Below, piece by piece: positions 22,641 through 32,828 of a stretch of DNA of 64,000 bases. The position numbers were made by a program, and so were the translations under genes. This stretch comes from Durusdinium trenchii. Taxonomy: Eukaryota > Sar > Dinophyceae > Suessiales > Symbiodiniaceae. Position 1 is the first letter of the stretch, and every line of letters begins with the position of its first letter. The stretch lies in NCBI GenBank assembly GCA_963970005.1, contig CAXAMN010008635.1, positions 88,430 through 152,429 on the forward strand, given 5' to 3'. A model generated the notes under the pieces. That model saw only the letters and a list, made by a program, of their open reading frames with translations, was not told the DNA's origin and did no database searches.

Positions 22641-23938
22641 AAGGTTCCGGGGTACAGCCCACTACCCAGAACATAACAAAGTGATCCTCTCAAAATCCGA
22701 CTCAATGCTTTGCTGCTGGACCTTCCCTTTGCAGCCGCGCCCGTTGTCACACGACTGTCCAACAAAGCTAAAAGTCGACTGTCAACGTGTGCTTTGGAAC
22801 AATGTTTCAACCAACTTTTGAAGGTGCGACATTCCAAACAGTTGATATGGCCAGACTTGGAAAATCTGTATCTGAACAACCCTTTGAAATGAAGAGACTC
22901 ACAAACATCTTCAATCCACTCCGGGTCATCAAACCAAACTCTCAAGTCCGGTCGCTCTTCGTCCAGCTCAGCCTCGGATACGAGGCCTCCCATCCCAGCA
23001 CCTCCCGAGCAGGTCGTCACAACACGGTCGCGATGAGCTTTGCGACTTCCTGCAGCCATGATGCGACAAAGAGGGATTGGGTAGCTAGCAGAGTAGGCAC
23101 TAACGGCTTCACCTGGCGTAGGGCGTCTACCATAGACAGAAATAGCATCGGGTCGACACCGCTTGTCAAAGACCTCAATTGAAGAATAAGTGAAAGTCCC
23201 CTGAATGGTGAAATGATTGCCTGCAAAACCACACTTGCATTTGCCTGCTGAAGGGCTATACCAGGGTTTGTTATGTAGCCACTGACTAGCCTTTTGGAAG
23301 GCTGTTCCAAAGCTGCAAAAACAAAACCTCGAGATAGTCCACCCAAGTTCAATAAGCCTTTGGAAACATTGCAATCTAAACATCACTGAAGAACCAGGTT
23401 GCTCACAAGATATGAAGCATCCACTCAGCAATGCTAAGGAAAGGAGAAAAGCAGTACGCACCGCGAGTAAAGTCTTCGCGTGACCGGATCTTTCGGGCTT
23501 GAATCCTGCAGGAAGTTCCTTTGACCTCAATCTAGGTCGCCGAAGGGTCCCGAAGGACCAGCAAGGAGGGGCAGCATGCCACTCTCTAACAGAACCCGAA
23601 AAAGCCAACTTTGCTAAAACTCTGAAAGCGCTGTCATCAAACAAGTCTCCAAAACCCTTCCCGACTGCTGTTTTCTCAATGCCCGGGTGCACCCGAAGCC
23701 CTGCAGCCTTGTGGCTAGCGCTCCAATTCCCTTGCCCAGCAAACAATTCAACGCAGTCAAAAGCAACTGTACTGTCTCGCACCTGTTTTGAAAACTTCAA
23801 GGGTAAGTGCTGTTTAGGTCGTTCGAACTGATCCTCCGGTTCACCAAACTGCTCAACATGCTCAAGCCCCAGTTCCCGAAGAACCAATCCTGGTCCTTCC
23901 CCTCTGCTCAGCACGCCTCCAAAACTCATCCACTGCAT
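22553..23938 (-). CDS. DIRS-like element C5-cytosine-methyltransferase-like protein
   Basis: This frame of 461 codons is the longest intact piece of the element. It has a SAM-binding motif I (VELFAGQGNWSASHKAAG, 23700-23760), a catalytic-type P-C motif (EWHAAPPCWSFG, near 23557-23590) and an E-Q-P motif (SCEQPGSSVMF, near 23390-23410). These occupy the order of motifs I, IV (Pro-Cys) and VI (Glu) of C5-cytosine methyltransferases. A Cys/His patch follows (GKCKCGFAGNHF). DIRS elements are known to carry a methyltransferase domain between RNase H and recombinase, usually described as DAM-like, and the P-P-C and E-Q-P motifs here point instead to the C5 type. Activity is unproven. A frame change separates it from the recombinase. 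Confidence 0.6.
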   Translation of the reverse strand: MQWMSFGGVLSRGEGPGLVLRELGLEHVEQFGEPEDQFERPKQHLPLKFSKQVRDSTVAFDCVELFAGQGNWSASHKAAGLRVHPGIEKTAVGKGFGDLFDDSAFRVLAKLAFSGSVREWHAAPPCWSFGTLRRPRLRSKELPAGFKPERSGHAKTLLAVRTAFLLSLALLSGCFISCEQPGSSVMFRLQCFQRLIELGWTISRFCFCSFGTAFQKASQWLHNKPWYSPSAGKCKCGFAGNHFTIQGTFTYSSIEVFDKRCRPDAISVYGRRPTPGEAVSAYSASYPIPLCRIMAAGSRKAHRDRVVTTCSGGAGMGGLVSEAELDEERPDLRVWFDDPEWIEDVCESLHFKGLFRYRFSKSGHINCLECRTFKSWLKHCSKAHVDSRLLALLDSRVTTGAAAKGRSSSKALSRILRGSLCYVLGSGLYPGTLHCRSSWNRADGLQEEVMCLDHPGQSPVG

Positions 23939-24056
23939 GCGGAGGGAACTTTGTCCGGCAGACGCCCGCCCCAGTTGGTGAAGCGTCCACCATGAAGAGG
24001 TACGGTGCGGCAGAAGTTCTCATGTTTGCTTGAATTGCGGGAGCAATTAAAACCAA
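23862..24056 (-). CDS. DIRS-like RNase H-like segment
   Basis: A short frame reads MRTSAAPYLFMVDASPTGAG, with the D-A-S-x-x-G-x-G pattern typical of the first catalytic strand of RNase H in retroelements. It follows the RT thumb and precedes the methyltransferase-like domain. It is shifted in frame from both neighbours. The rest of the domain cannot be followed with confidence. Confidence 0.45.
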   Translation of the reverse strand: MVLIAPAIQANMRTSAAPYLFMVDASPTGAGVCRTKFPPHAVDEFWRRAEQRGRTRIGSSGTGA

Positions 24057-24061
24057 AGCTG

Positions 24062-26060
24062 TCAGTTCATTCTTGCTAGCCCTAGACTATTTGAACACCA
24101 CGTCCTCGTGTAGCCCTGAGCCTTCGTGGTAAAGTGCATCATCAATCGAAAATAATGGGCGTCTAAACAAAAGGATGTGTGTGGCCAGCAGCCTAATAGT
24201 CCTTGAAGAATCTTCCTTGTTGCTTGTCCCTTCTGAGCCAAAACTATTGCGACGAAGCTCAAAAGGGCTATCCGCGCCCGTGGAGCACTGACGCGGCCAC
24301 GGAGTCCGTCAACTTCAGCTCCCAACACCACCGCATTGGTCTGTCGAAGAAGGCGCTTGCCCGGATGAGCTGTCAACCCTAGGCCTCGAAAACTTCAATG
24401 TTTGTAGAAAAGCACGGGTGAGTTGGGTTGTCAGCTCTAACTTTCTGCAAACCAATGTGGTCATCGATGGTCAGGATGGTCAGGAGCTCAAAAAAGGGAC
24501 CTCTGGGAATAGCAGCTCTGTACTGCAAACACTCGCCCTCCAGCATACACGAAGCCCGGGATCTAAGCAGGTTTATATGGCTCTGTTGCGCAATCTCTAC
24601 AGCAAGGGCATCACCCTTTGCCATGGTCCCCAAACAAATATACAATGCACCTTGATGTCGGTTCTCATCAAAACACTGCAAATGCGAAACCTCTGAAGCA
24701 TCGAAACGAACACCCACAGCATGGCGTTTGGCTCGTTTCTCTGATACAACAAAAGCATTCAATCAAACTCGCAAAGATCGTCCGACGAGATCAGCAGCTG
24801 CTCATTTGAGGCAAGGGGGATCATCGCGATGAGATATCCAGGGGCGATTGTCTTGGTGAACCTCGAATAATGATGTGACCTCGAATTCACCACCGTAGGG
24901 TTTAAGATCAACCGATCGTATTGCTCGTCCTTTGGAACAGCGAACACACCAACGGCCTCAACGGCAGGGACCGGTGCGCACTGTACCAAACGGCAAGCCC
25001 CTAGCGTGTCCCACTTCTCAGCAAGCGCCAGCACCTCCGCTTTAGAAGCGTGTACTTTTGCCTTCGGGAGCTTTGGCCAATCTGTCTGTGGTTTCCTCAA
25101 AAAATCAGGGTCTTCGAACTCTTGCCTGACCACAGGATCGCTCAAATAAGGTCTAGTCAAAACTTGGCTCAAGCTTCCACTTGTTTCTTGAAGCAACGAC
25201 TGGCAGAGCTGAACAGGCGTTCGAAGGCACTTTCAAAGTTGAGTCGTGAGCTTGAGAAACACCCTGCTCTTCACCGGAGGGGCTGGAAGCACATCTATTA
25301 TTATCACACATATCAGCTTTGGATTTGGGACGAGAGTACGAGTCGAAAGACTTCTGGATGCTATTTAAAAAACTGCTGATGTCTTCAAAGTCAAACTCTT
25401 CAGAAACACCAGGTGAAAAAGTAACTGCAAGTAATTTCTTCAACTTTTCGCCATCCCTACCTAGGGAATCCAAGGTGATCTCACCAACCCCAAGGTAATA
25501 GTCAACTAAGTCCTCAAGCCTCTCCATCAGTTCCAGCTGGCCGGTGGTGTGGGGGTACCCGGCTCTGGCATAGCCAGGAGGTGCTGCACTGCCCCAAAGC
25601 AAGCCAGTTTAAGGCCAGGATCAGATGTTGTGCGCACAAAGCCCGGACTCGTCGGCGGCGTAGCCGACGCCGCCTCTTTGGTGATAGAGTTGAAGATGTG
25701 CCCGTCCAACGACCCTGACCTGGCGAAGCATCGCAGAAGGGTGTGAGGCTCAATGAACCGAGACAAATCCGTGCCTGATCCAATCGACTTGAAAGTGGCA
25801 CCCACAAGTTCATGGCAACTAAAGACCTTGCCAGAGATAGAGGGTTCAAAATGGATCCCTCCAGATTCAGCTGGGTCTTTAGAATACTTCAGCTCAGCTT
25901 GAGCGCCTTTTAGGAATTTTGAAGCTCCAGTGAAAGCGCCAGAAAGATCTGACTGGCCCGCCCCCCGGCCGAGTGAAAACGGTGGACCGACAAGGTCCCC
26001 GTTCTGACGATGAAGAGGTCGGCAAGGGGGTTGACCAGCCAGGCTCTGACGGAGCTTCAT
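24062..26060 (-). CDS. DIRS-like reverse transcriptase (with upstream linker), several frames
   Basis: A linker region (26060-25200) holds HFEPSISGKVFSCHELVGAT and GRDGEKLKKLLAVTF. The RT then begins around 25200, with VRQEFEDPDFLRKPQTDWPK and GVFAVPKDEQYDRLILNPT, the fingers region that binds template. Motif A appears as LLISSDDLCEFD (24772-24800). After a frame change at about 24760, motif C appears as LTIDDHIGLQ (24460-24490), followed by LGAEVDGLRGRVSAPRARIA in yet another frame (24376-24062). The I-D-D form and the DDLC motif A are what I expect of this dinoflagellate RT lineage, not of copia. It is a pseudogene in its present form. Confidence 0.6.
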
Positions 26061-26069
26061 CTATCTCCT

Positions 26070-27460
26070 TCATGCCGCAGCTGATTCGCTGCCGCTGGCT
26101 CCGGCAGCATTCTTCTTCTTCTTCTTCTTCTTCTTCTTTGGCCTCCAAGGCTTCCTGGGCGCTGGATCCTCGGCGCTTTGCTCGGCGGCCCCTTGAGACT
26201 TCGGGCCTGCTGCAGCCTTTATCTTTCCTTCCAAGAAATCGAGGTCCTTGAGAAAGGCCACATTGGCTCCTACCCAACTGGGTGACGCCAGCCGGCTGAA
26301 CGGGCTCAGTCTATTCGCTTGCTTGTTCCTTTCAACAATGGAGTATTGCGGTTCTGGCAGGCCTGTGAGCAACCAACTCAACTTTGTGCGATTCATGTCC
26401 ATGGCCGTTTGGTCCACATATAGGAGTCCTCGAGATGCCACAGCCATCAGCTCCACATTGCCCGACTTGAACCCTGTCTCCCAAGCCCAAGCCCACATGT
26501 AGGCCTGCTGTGTCAGGGCCCGATTCTCGCCCAATAGAGTCCGCTTCTCGATGTAGTCTCGCATGAGCCCTGGCCCACTTCGATCCCCAGCTCTGACGCC
26601 ACATTTTCCGCGACGACGGCTGCACACTTCTTCATGTCGCCCAGCTGCTTGATGTAGGCCTCGCGAGCCATGCAACCTTTTATACCAGAGCTGCCCGTGC
26701 TTTGCGCGTCTGAGCCCCCACTGAGGGCTGCGCTGATCGGATCCCTTGGTTGAGCTAGGTGGGCCTGCTGTTTGGTCAACATGGCCAACTGTTGCATCTG
26801 CAGAAACACCATCTTTTGCATAGGATCCTCCAGCGCCCCTTCCAGCTCTTGAAGCCCTGCCTCCACCTCGGCTTCTTCTAGAGCCTCCAGCCCAGATTCT
26901 TGCTGCAGTGCTTCCATGCCTGGTGGAGCAGGTGCAACTGCGCGTTGTCGCTCGTGAGTGCCCAGCCTCAGAGGGGCAGCGCCGGCCAAGCTCTGCAGCT
27001 TCGCCAATGTGTTTGCTGCCTCCTGTGGCTTTGAGATCATAGGAGCACCATCGAAGAGAACTCCACGTCCGACCGTCCGAGACACCGAAGTGACCCGAGC
27101 TTGTTGCTGCACTAGCGCCTCGAGCTCTTGGACCTTCTGTCTCAAGGATGCAACTTCGTCTGAGGTTGCCTCGGGCAGGAGCAAGTCGTCTGACCTTTCC
27201 CGTCCAGGCTCTAAGCCCTCGGAGTCTCCTGTCACATAATCGCCAGCTGTATCGTCGTCCACTACTTCGAGGACCCAATGATCTGCAACCGTGACCAGTG
27301 ATGATCTTCTCGGACGACACGCCTGATCGCCCATAGTGAGGACACAGGATTGGGCAGGGACTGGGCCTTGATGAACGTCCCAGAAACAGTCGACCAGAAG
27401 GATTGAAGCATTTCCCAGGGCTCGACCCCTGGTACACCGCGCAAAGCTCTTGTCCATCTT
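26070..27460 (-). CDS. DIRS-like element gag-like protein, frameshifted
   Basis: A 27457-26513 frame carries a predicted coiled coil (VASLRQKVQELEALVQQQAR), Glu-rich helices and the segment GSDAQSTGSSGIKGCMAREA. The expected continuation is in another frame from about 26580 (GLMRDYIEKRTLLGENRAL, then LSWLLTGLPEPQYSIVE and SRLASPSWVGANVAFLKDL), so one nucleotide has been gained or lost there. The end is lysine-rich, coded by a TTC microsatellite. It has the position and style of a nucleic-acid-binding structural protein, but no zinc knuckle is visible. The function is inferred from context. Confidence 0.5.
26108..26136. repeat. (TTC)n microsatellite coding poly-lysine
   Basis: About nine TTC triplets on the plus strand give a run of lysines on the minus strand at the C-terminus of the gag-like protein. 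It could make a nucleic-acid-binding tail and is a likely site of slippage. Confidence 0.9.
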
Positions 27461-27659
27461 CTCCCAACTGCTCCTCTAAGAATTGCCCAGCCTCTGCAAT
27501 GTCGGGCAGAGCAACCATGAAGACCAGACCGGGTCTTGATCAGAAAGCCCGAGACGCGATCGCTGAAGCCATTCTCCTTTGGAGGAAACATCAAAAACAC
27601 CCCCGGCAAGGGACCTGCAGGTTGGAGAGCGTCCCACAGGCCCCAAAGAGCAGCTTCGT

Positions 27660-28550
27660 CTAGCGGCGCCGGGGCAGCATGGGAGGCCATGCTGTCTGGG
27701 CACCGATGATGTAGGCTTCTGCCTCCGCTCTTGAAGCAAAGGCGTGGCTCACTGAATCCCCGTGCAGGTCACCACCACGGCCCTGCACTTGATCGCGATA
27801 GGTGATGTAGTCGTCGGTCCAGCCAATGGAGCCAGTTGGAGCAGCTCGCCGTAGATCTTTGATGGCAGGTTGCAGAAGGACTGCCACGCGGCCAATGACC
27901 ACGCTCAAGCCGTGCTCGGCCTTGTACGCCCGCCCTCAAAGCCCGTCCTATAGGCGTGCCAAAGGAGTCCAACCGTTGCTGGTCGTTCGAATCAGGCAGC
28001 AGATGCTCAATGCGGCTGAGATCAACTGCCAAGACACCTGCAGGCGTTGCAGCCTGAATCAACTGCTCTTCCCAAGCTTCCGTCCAAGGCACCGCCTGAG
28101 AAGGTTCAACTGCAACCCAAGACCCAGACTCTGAAGGAGCTTGGTGTGGTAAAAGCACCTGAAGGAGGGGAACCTTGAAGGGTGGAGGTCGAAGCTCGAT
28201 ATCCGGATTCAGTCCGAGACACTTGAATGCGAAGGTCTCCAAGCTGAATAGAAAGCTCTTCAACCACAGAGTCCGGCCTCATGCAGAGCCCGGTACTGCG
28301 AGAAACGCCGGCGAAGACCCTCAGCTTGTGCAGGAGGCTCGACCACAAGGGCTGATGCACAGCCAGCAGCTACCCAACTCAGAATGCGTCGAAAGGAGCT
28401 GGACAATGCAGTTAGCACCAGACAGCCTCCACAGCAGCAACCAACCAAGAAACCTATGAGGGTCAGGAGGATGGTGAGGGAGCTAGGCCAAGTGGCATGC
28501 GCGCCCAGCTCGAAACGAAATGTTCTTGAGCGAGGCCACTTGCTATTCAA
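27660..28550 (-). CDS. DIRS-like element ORF1 with a membrane segment
   Basis: The N-terminal frame (28550-28260) begins MNSKWPRSRTFRFELGAHA and contains a hydrophobic stretch, LTILLTLIGFLVGCCCGGC, that looks like a transmembrane helix. The protein then continues in another frame (28263 to about 27900: VAVEPSQAVPWTEAWEEQ and SRIEHLLPDSNDQQRLDSF). A third frame (27908-27660) reads IGRVAVLLQPAIKDLRRAAP, then FASRAEAEAYIIGAQTAWP, and ends in a stop. The frame changes mean at least two indels. Its role is unknown. It precedes the gag-like gene on the same strand. The start is taken as the first Met of the N-terminal frame. Confidence 0.45.
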
Positions 28551-28559
28551 GCAAAGGGA

Positions 28560-29770
28560 TAAGAGTCATATACAGTATACCTTGAGGTTGGTAAGGTCAT
28601 GGTGCATGTACTATGTTATATGTTCTGCAGGAGCTTGACTGATTTTATTTGCTTTCCTGTAGATTTGATTGATTTCTATTGGATTTAGTTTAATTTCTTG
28701 TTGATTCCTATTTATTGCTTTTGAAATTCATCTCGGTTCCTATTGATGTCCTTTTTGTTCTATGTTTGAATTCCTATTGATTTCCTAGTTTTATGTATTA
28801 ATGTTACTTTCTCAGGTTGGTATGGGCATGGTGCATGTTCCATGTTATATGTTCTGCAGGTGATTGAATTTTGTTATACCAATTCCGATTGATGTTCTTT
28901 TTTACTGATTTGCTCTAAAAATCCGTTTGGTTCCCGTTGATTTCCTTTTGACGTCCTTTTGATTCCTTTTGGATTCCTCTTGCTTCCTGTTGATGTCCTT
29001 TTCAGTTCTGTTTGTTTCGTATTGATTTCCTTTTAACTGTCTTGATTCCTTGTGATTTCCCTTTTATATGAATTCCTTTTGATTCCTACCGATTTCCTTC
29101 AAGATTCTGTTTGATTCCCGTCGGTTTCCGTTTAAACTCCTATTGGCTTCTTTTGGATTCCCATTGATTTCCTTGTAAACTCCTAATGACTCTATTAATG
29201 TCCGTATTGATTTCCAAGTTGTATGTATATATATACACACCCCTGGATATTATACATCTTGAGGTTGGTAAGGTCATGGTGCATATTCTATGTTGTTGGA
29301 TTTCCTTTAAATTCCTTTAAATTTGTTTGATTTCCATTGACGTCCTTTTACATTCCTTTTGTGTCCTATGTCTTGACTTTAAAATTCATCTTGGTTCCTA
29401 GTGATTTCCTTGTAAATTCCCTTTGATCCCTATTGATTCCTTGTAAATTCCTTTTGGTTCTTATTAACGTCCTTCTGATCGATTTTTGCCTTCCTATTGA
29501 TTTCCTAGTTATACATATATACACACCCCATATATCCGCAATATCTACAATATATGCATATATGTATACATTCTCAGGTTGATGTGGGCATAGAGCATGT
29601 TCTACGTTATATGTCTGCAGGTGCTTGAATGATTACATACCAATTTCGGACCNNNNNNNNNNTATATATATACATACCGTATACCCCTTATATATACATC
29701 TTCAGGTTGGTATGGTCATGGTGCATGTTCTATGTTGTATGTCCTGCAGCTGGTTCAATGATTTTAGACC
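28560..29770. repeat. AT-rich repeat array: TTGATTCC steps and five copies of a 65-bp AGGTTGG unit
   Basis: Most of the block is TTGATTCCTATTGATTTCC-like sequence. Within it, a 65-bp unit starting AGGTTGGTATGGTCATGGTG and ending TATGTTCTGCAGG recurs at about 28584, 28814, 29265, 29576 and 29705, with (TA)n tracts ending ACACCCC nearby. No coding frame is present. A 10-base N gap interrupts it at 29653-29662. Confidence 0.8.
29653..29662. other. Assembly gap (10 N)
   Basis: Ten Ns lie inside the AT-rich repeat array. The fixed length suggests a scaffolding placeholder, so the true array length is unknown. Confidence 0.99.
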
Positions 29771-29844
29771 CATGTTCTATGTTGTTTTGCATAATGTTCT
29801 AAGTTCAGCACGCTATGAGAGCATGTTCTAAGTTCAAGCAGTCG

Positions 29845-30890
29845 CTTTTGTTAATTGAGAGAACAATCCAGGTGGGACGTAGGGGAACGCCCAGCTTATT
29901 CTATCAACAGGTAAGTGATAAAAGAAATAAGCTAAATCCCTGGGTGCCCTATCTATATTAATGGGTGTGCGGGGCGAGTCGGACGGACGAGACCCCGTTG
30001 CACGAAAGTGAGCCGAACGAACGAAGGCACGGCGGCGAACGAACGAACGGAAGGCAAGCGAAGAGTGCGGAAGCGAAAGCGACAAAAGGGGTACCGGCCA
30101 CAGGCCAGAAACACCCGGCACCCTTCGGAAACAGCACGGGAACGCGCTTGTTTCCTTGAGCCAAATTGTAACGGTTGGATGTACACATTTGTGACATCTT
30201 GTGACCCGTAGCTAAATAGATACACCGGGTAGAAAGTAGATGGCGCAACTCAAACCGAGACGGGACACACCGTGATGGCGCAACTTGCATGTGCATTTGC
30301 GCCAACTTAAGCAACCAAAATCTGGCAAACTGGAAAACGCTAATCACTTAAAATACCAAGGGAGGTTTGCAGAGAGATAATGAAATTCTAGCACGTAGAT
30401 GGCGCATTGGTCATCTTTCAACCAAAAGTAATTTAAGGAATATTGCAATACCTACAGTAACTTGAGCATCATTTGGATAAGAAACTGCAGATGTGCAAGA
30501 TAGAACTGATCCTGCAATGACCTATGCAAACATGAATGCAAACACTAACAATCTGTTTGCAAGAGGCTCCTGCAAGAATGCTTTGCGCCATGTATGGCTC
30601 ACATCCACTGGCAAAACATAGGCAAACAACCGCACTGTTCTCGCAGTCGGTTCTGACAGTTTTAAGGGCGTTTTTCGTGTTCATTGATGGCGCAAATGAC
30701 TGTCGTTAATGGAATCCTATAGATGAAGAATGTATTTTTTTACGCCAACAATTTTCAATTCGGAGTAGACATGTACAAGTAGTGAATAGCTGTTACATAC
30801 TAGGGGTCCTCAAAAAATGACTCCCCCCTCCCCGATGTGGGGCAGCTGCACTTTGTACATGCACGAATTACCGCGCCGGGCGGCAGCGGT
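29845..30890. other. Spacer between the DIRS-like and copia elements, no gene
   Basis: No convincing frame. A run of CGAACGAACG steps lies at 30014-30052. GATGGCGCAA recurs at about 30240, 30275 and 30686. The copia 3' LTR would be expected in the right part of this interval, but I could not match it to sequence upstream of gag. Confidence 0.4.
30155..30174 (-). other. Possible degraded spliced-leader relic
   Basis: Read on the minus strand the segment is CCGTTACAATTTGGCTCAAG. The dinoflagellate spliced leader is 22 nt ending CCGTAGCCATTTTGGCTCAAG. The match is 11 identical bases at the 3' end plus a recognisable 5' part with one gap and about two substitutions. Such relics mark re-integrated trans-spliced mRNAs. 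No intact gene follows on the minus strand. Confidence 0.3.
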
Positions 30891-30899
30891 GACGACGAC

Positions 30900-32825
30900 C
30901 TACGAAGGCTTCGAATTGCTTGGAAGGCTCCTATCTGTCTTGGATGGGGTCAAGTGTTTTAGATCAGTACGAATGCCGAGCAAGCAGAGCGCTTTGAACC
31001 ACTTCTGCGGTGGCAGCGCCTTGGTGAAAATGTCAGCAGCCTGCTCATTCGTATCGATGTACTTGATTTCGACAGATGGGTCGTCGATGCATTCTCTCAA
31101 CGAACTTAGATTGATCTTGTGCGTTCGGCTGATGTGCCTTAACTTAGGTGAGAATTCCTTCTTTCCTACTAGAATGGTGGCTTGGTTATCTTCTTGTATT
31201 ACGAGGTTAACGGCTCGCCCAAGAAGCTTGTCCCACAGTTGTAATGAAGGTAGACCTTCTTGATACAACGAGTAGGCTAAACTTACCACTTCTGATTCTG
31301 TAGTAGACCTTGACGTTGATGTCTGGCGCTTGGACACCCATGCTAGTGGAAAATGGGTGTTAGGACCTTTAAGTACCAGGTATTTACCGGAAGTGGATTT
31401 AACGTCATGCTGGTCGCCGCCGAAGTCGGCATCCACAAATAACTCAAGCCACAGCTCACTGGGATCATCCCCGCATACCGCGGTTAACCTATAATCTAGT
31501 GAGTGCTGGATGTACTGGATCAACCGCAGTAACTTTTTATCATGCACGCGGGTCCATTTTTGTACTTTGGTGGCGAGATCGTTGATTGGTTTTAGGACGT
31601 CGGGTCGCGCCAGCCTAGCAAGCCAAAGGGCCTTCATTAGGATGGAGCACGCCTTCGGGGCGAGTTCTCCGGGAGACTCTTCATCAGCTTGGGTGAACGT
31701 ACCATCAACGAGGAAAGGCGTTTGGGCCGATTTTATTTTGTCAACACCAGCCACCGATTTGTAAAGATCGATGGTTTGCTGCGCGTAGTCCTGCATGTCG
31801 AAGACTAGCGCGTCGGCACTGCCGCGCAAAGCAGCGGTCTCGGTGTATCCCGAATCCGACACCATGGAGTAAACATGGTTGCGTCCTAAAATCCGGTAAA
31901 TGGGCTCGGGTGGCTCGACATTTACTACGTTAGTAATTTCAGACCAAAACTTATCATGTTGGTCACGGGGACCGGACAAAGTAAGGTCATCTACATACGT
32001 AGAAAGCATGAGCCGTGAGTTGGGGAACCAGAAGTTGCCAGGAAATTCTGGGATTTCTTCCCCTCCCATTTTATACAGGATCTCCTTGAGGTGTTGTTCA
32101 CACATCCCCCCTGCGTCGGGGTGACCATATAGGGCTTTAACCAAAAGGACTACCGGCTGTACGAATTTGTTTTTCCACCAGGCCGGTCGGAGCTCGGGTG
32201 GCAGCTCAATCCATGTTTTGTATTTGGATTTGAGCGTTGCCTGGACGTACGCCTTAACTGCGTCGGCCGCAGTGCACAGGTTGCCAGGAAGGCTCCCATA
32301 TGCGAGGCATGCGTTAAGGCCCTGGACGGAGGTGGGATTGGCTCCCAGCTCTTGGTACACCGCAGCTGCGCCGTGTTCATCTTTTGCGCAGTCACCGCGG
32401 TACACGATGCGGCCCTTCTTCTTTTGTAACTCCTTGGCTAGCTCGAAAAACTTTATTGATGCAATTGTCATTAGCTTACCGAAGTGGACTGAGATACAAG
32501 TGGCCTTAGCCTCGGCGCGGACATCTTCTTTCTCGCGGACAGACTCATATTCCCATGTGCCTTCCTTGACGATGCTGGCCGCTTCATCCTTAACCTTTTG
32601 CAAGGCTTCCGGATCATTTAGCATCTCTGACCTGCTAAGGAGCTTTGTGACCATTGCGGCAACTTCCCGCTCACCTTGCTCGGTGTGCGGTATCTGATAT
32701 GCCTCATGCATCAACGCATTGATATCCATCAGGCACTCGACCATCTGACCAACTGTCTCGTCGGCCTCGACAGCGATGGCCATAGCGTCGATGCCAGAAA
32801 GAGCGGAAACATGTTTCAACGCCTG
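30900..32825 (-). CDS. copia reverse transcriptase and RNase H
   Basis: One uninterrupted frame of about 640 codons. The RVT_2-type reverse transcriptase shows AADAVKAYVQATLKSKYKTW, LVKALYGHPDAGG and the catalytic YVDD box in LMLSTYVDDLTLSGP. RNase H follows with the acidic residues in order: DADFGGD, STTESEVVSLAYS and VIQEDNQATI. It then shows ISRTHKINLSSLREC, the His motif, and ADIFTKALPP, the usual copia C-terminus. The frame is continuous with the upstream methyltransferase-like region except for a single TAG at 32826-32828 (C-K-stop-Q-A-L). Copying the element RNA into DNA would be its role. All active-site residues that I can see are intact. Confidence 0.9.
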   Translation of the reverse strand, partial: QALKHVSALSGIDAMAIAVEADETVGQMVECLMDINALMHEAYQIPHTEQGEREVAAMVTKLLSRSEMLNDPEALQKVKDEAASIVKEGTWEYESVREKEDVRAEAKATCISVHFGKLMTIASIKFFELAKELQKKKGRIVYRGDCAKDEHGAAAVYQELGANPTSVQGLNACLAYGSLPGNLCTAADAVKAYVQATLKSKYKTWIELPPELRPAWWKNKFVQPVVLLVKALYGHPDAGGMCEQHLKEILYKMGGEEIPEFPGNFWFPNSRLMLSTYVDDLTLSGPRDQHDKFWSEITNVVNVEPPEPIYRILGRNHVYSMVSDSGYTETAALRGSADALVFDMQDYAQQTIDLYKSVAGVDKIKSAQTPFLVDGTFTQADEESPGELAPKACSILMKALWLARLARPDVLKPINDLATKVQKWTRVHDKKLLRLIQYIQHSLDYRLTAVCGDDPSELWLELFVDADFGGDQHDVKSTSGKYLVLKGPNTHFPLAWVSKRQTSTSRSTTESEVVSLAYSLYQEGLPSLQLWDKLLGRAVNLVIQEDNQATILVGKKEFSPKLRHISRTHKINLSSLRECIDDPSVEIKYIDTNEQAADIFTKALPPQKWFKALCLLGIRTDLKHLTPSKTDRSLPSNSKPS

Positions 32826-32828
32826 CTA

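Larger units (their letters stand above)
20405..29840 (-). mobile_element. Decayed DIRS-like (tyrosine-recombinase) retroelement
   Basis: Minus-strand domains follow the DIRS order: ORF1 and gag-like proteins (28.5-26.1 kb), reverse transcriptase (25.6-24.1), RNase H-like (24.05-23.9), methyltransferase-like (23.9-22.6), then tyrosine recombinase (22.6-21.85). DIRS elements integrate by a tyrosine recombinase instead of a DDE integrase and leave no target duplication. The coding region changes frame at least five times, and the recombinase is cut short at about 21.85 kb by low-complexity repeat DNA, so this copy is dead. The limits given rest on the inverted ACTTAGAACAT arrays and are uncertain. 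The coding limits are 21850-28550. Confidence 0.7.
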
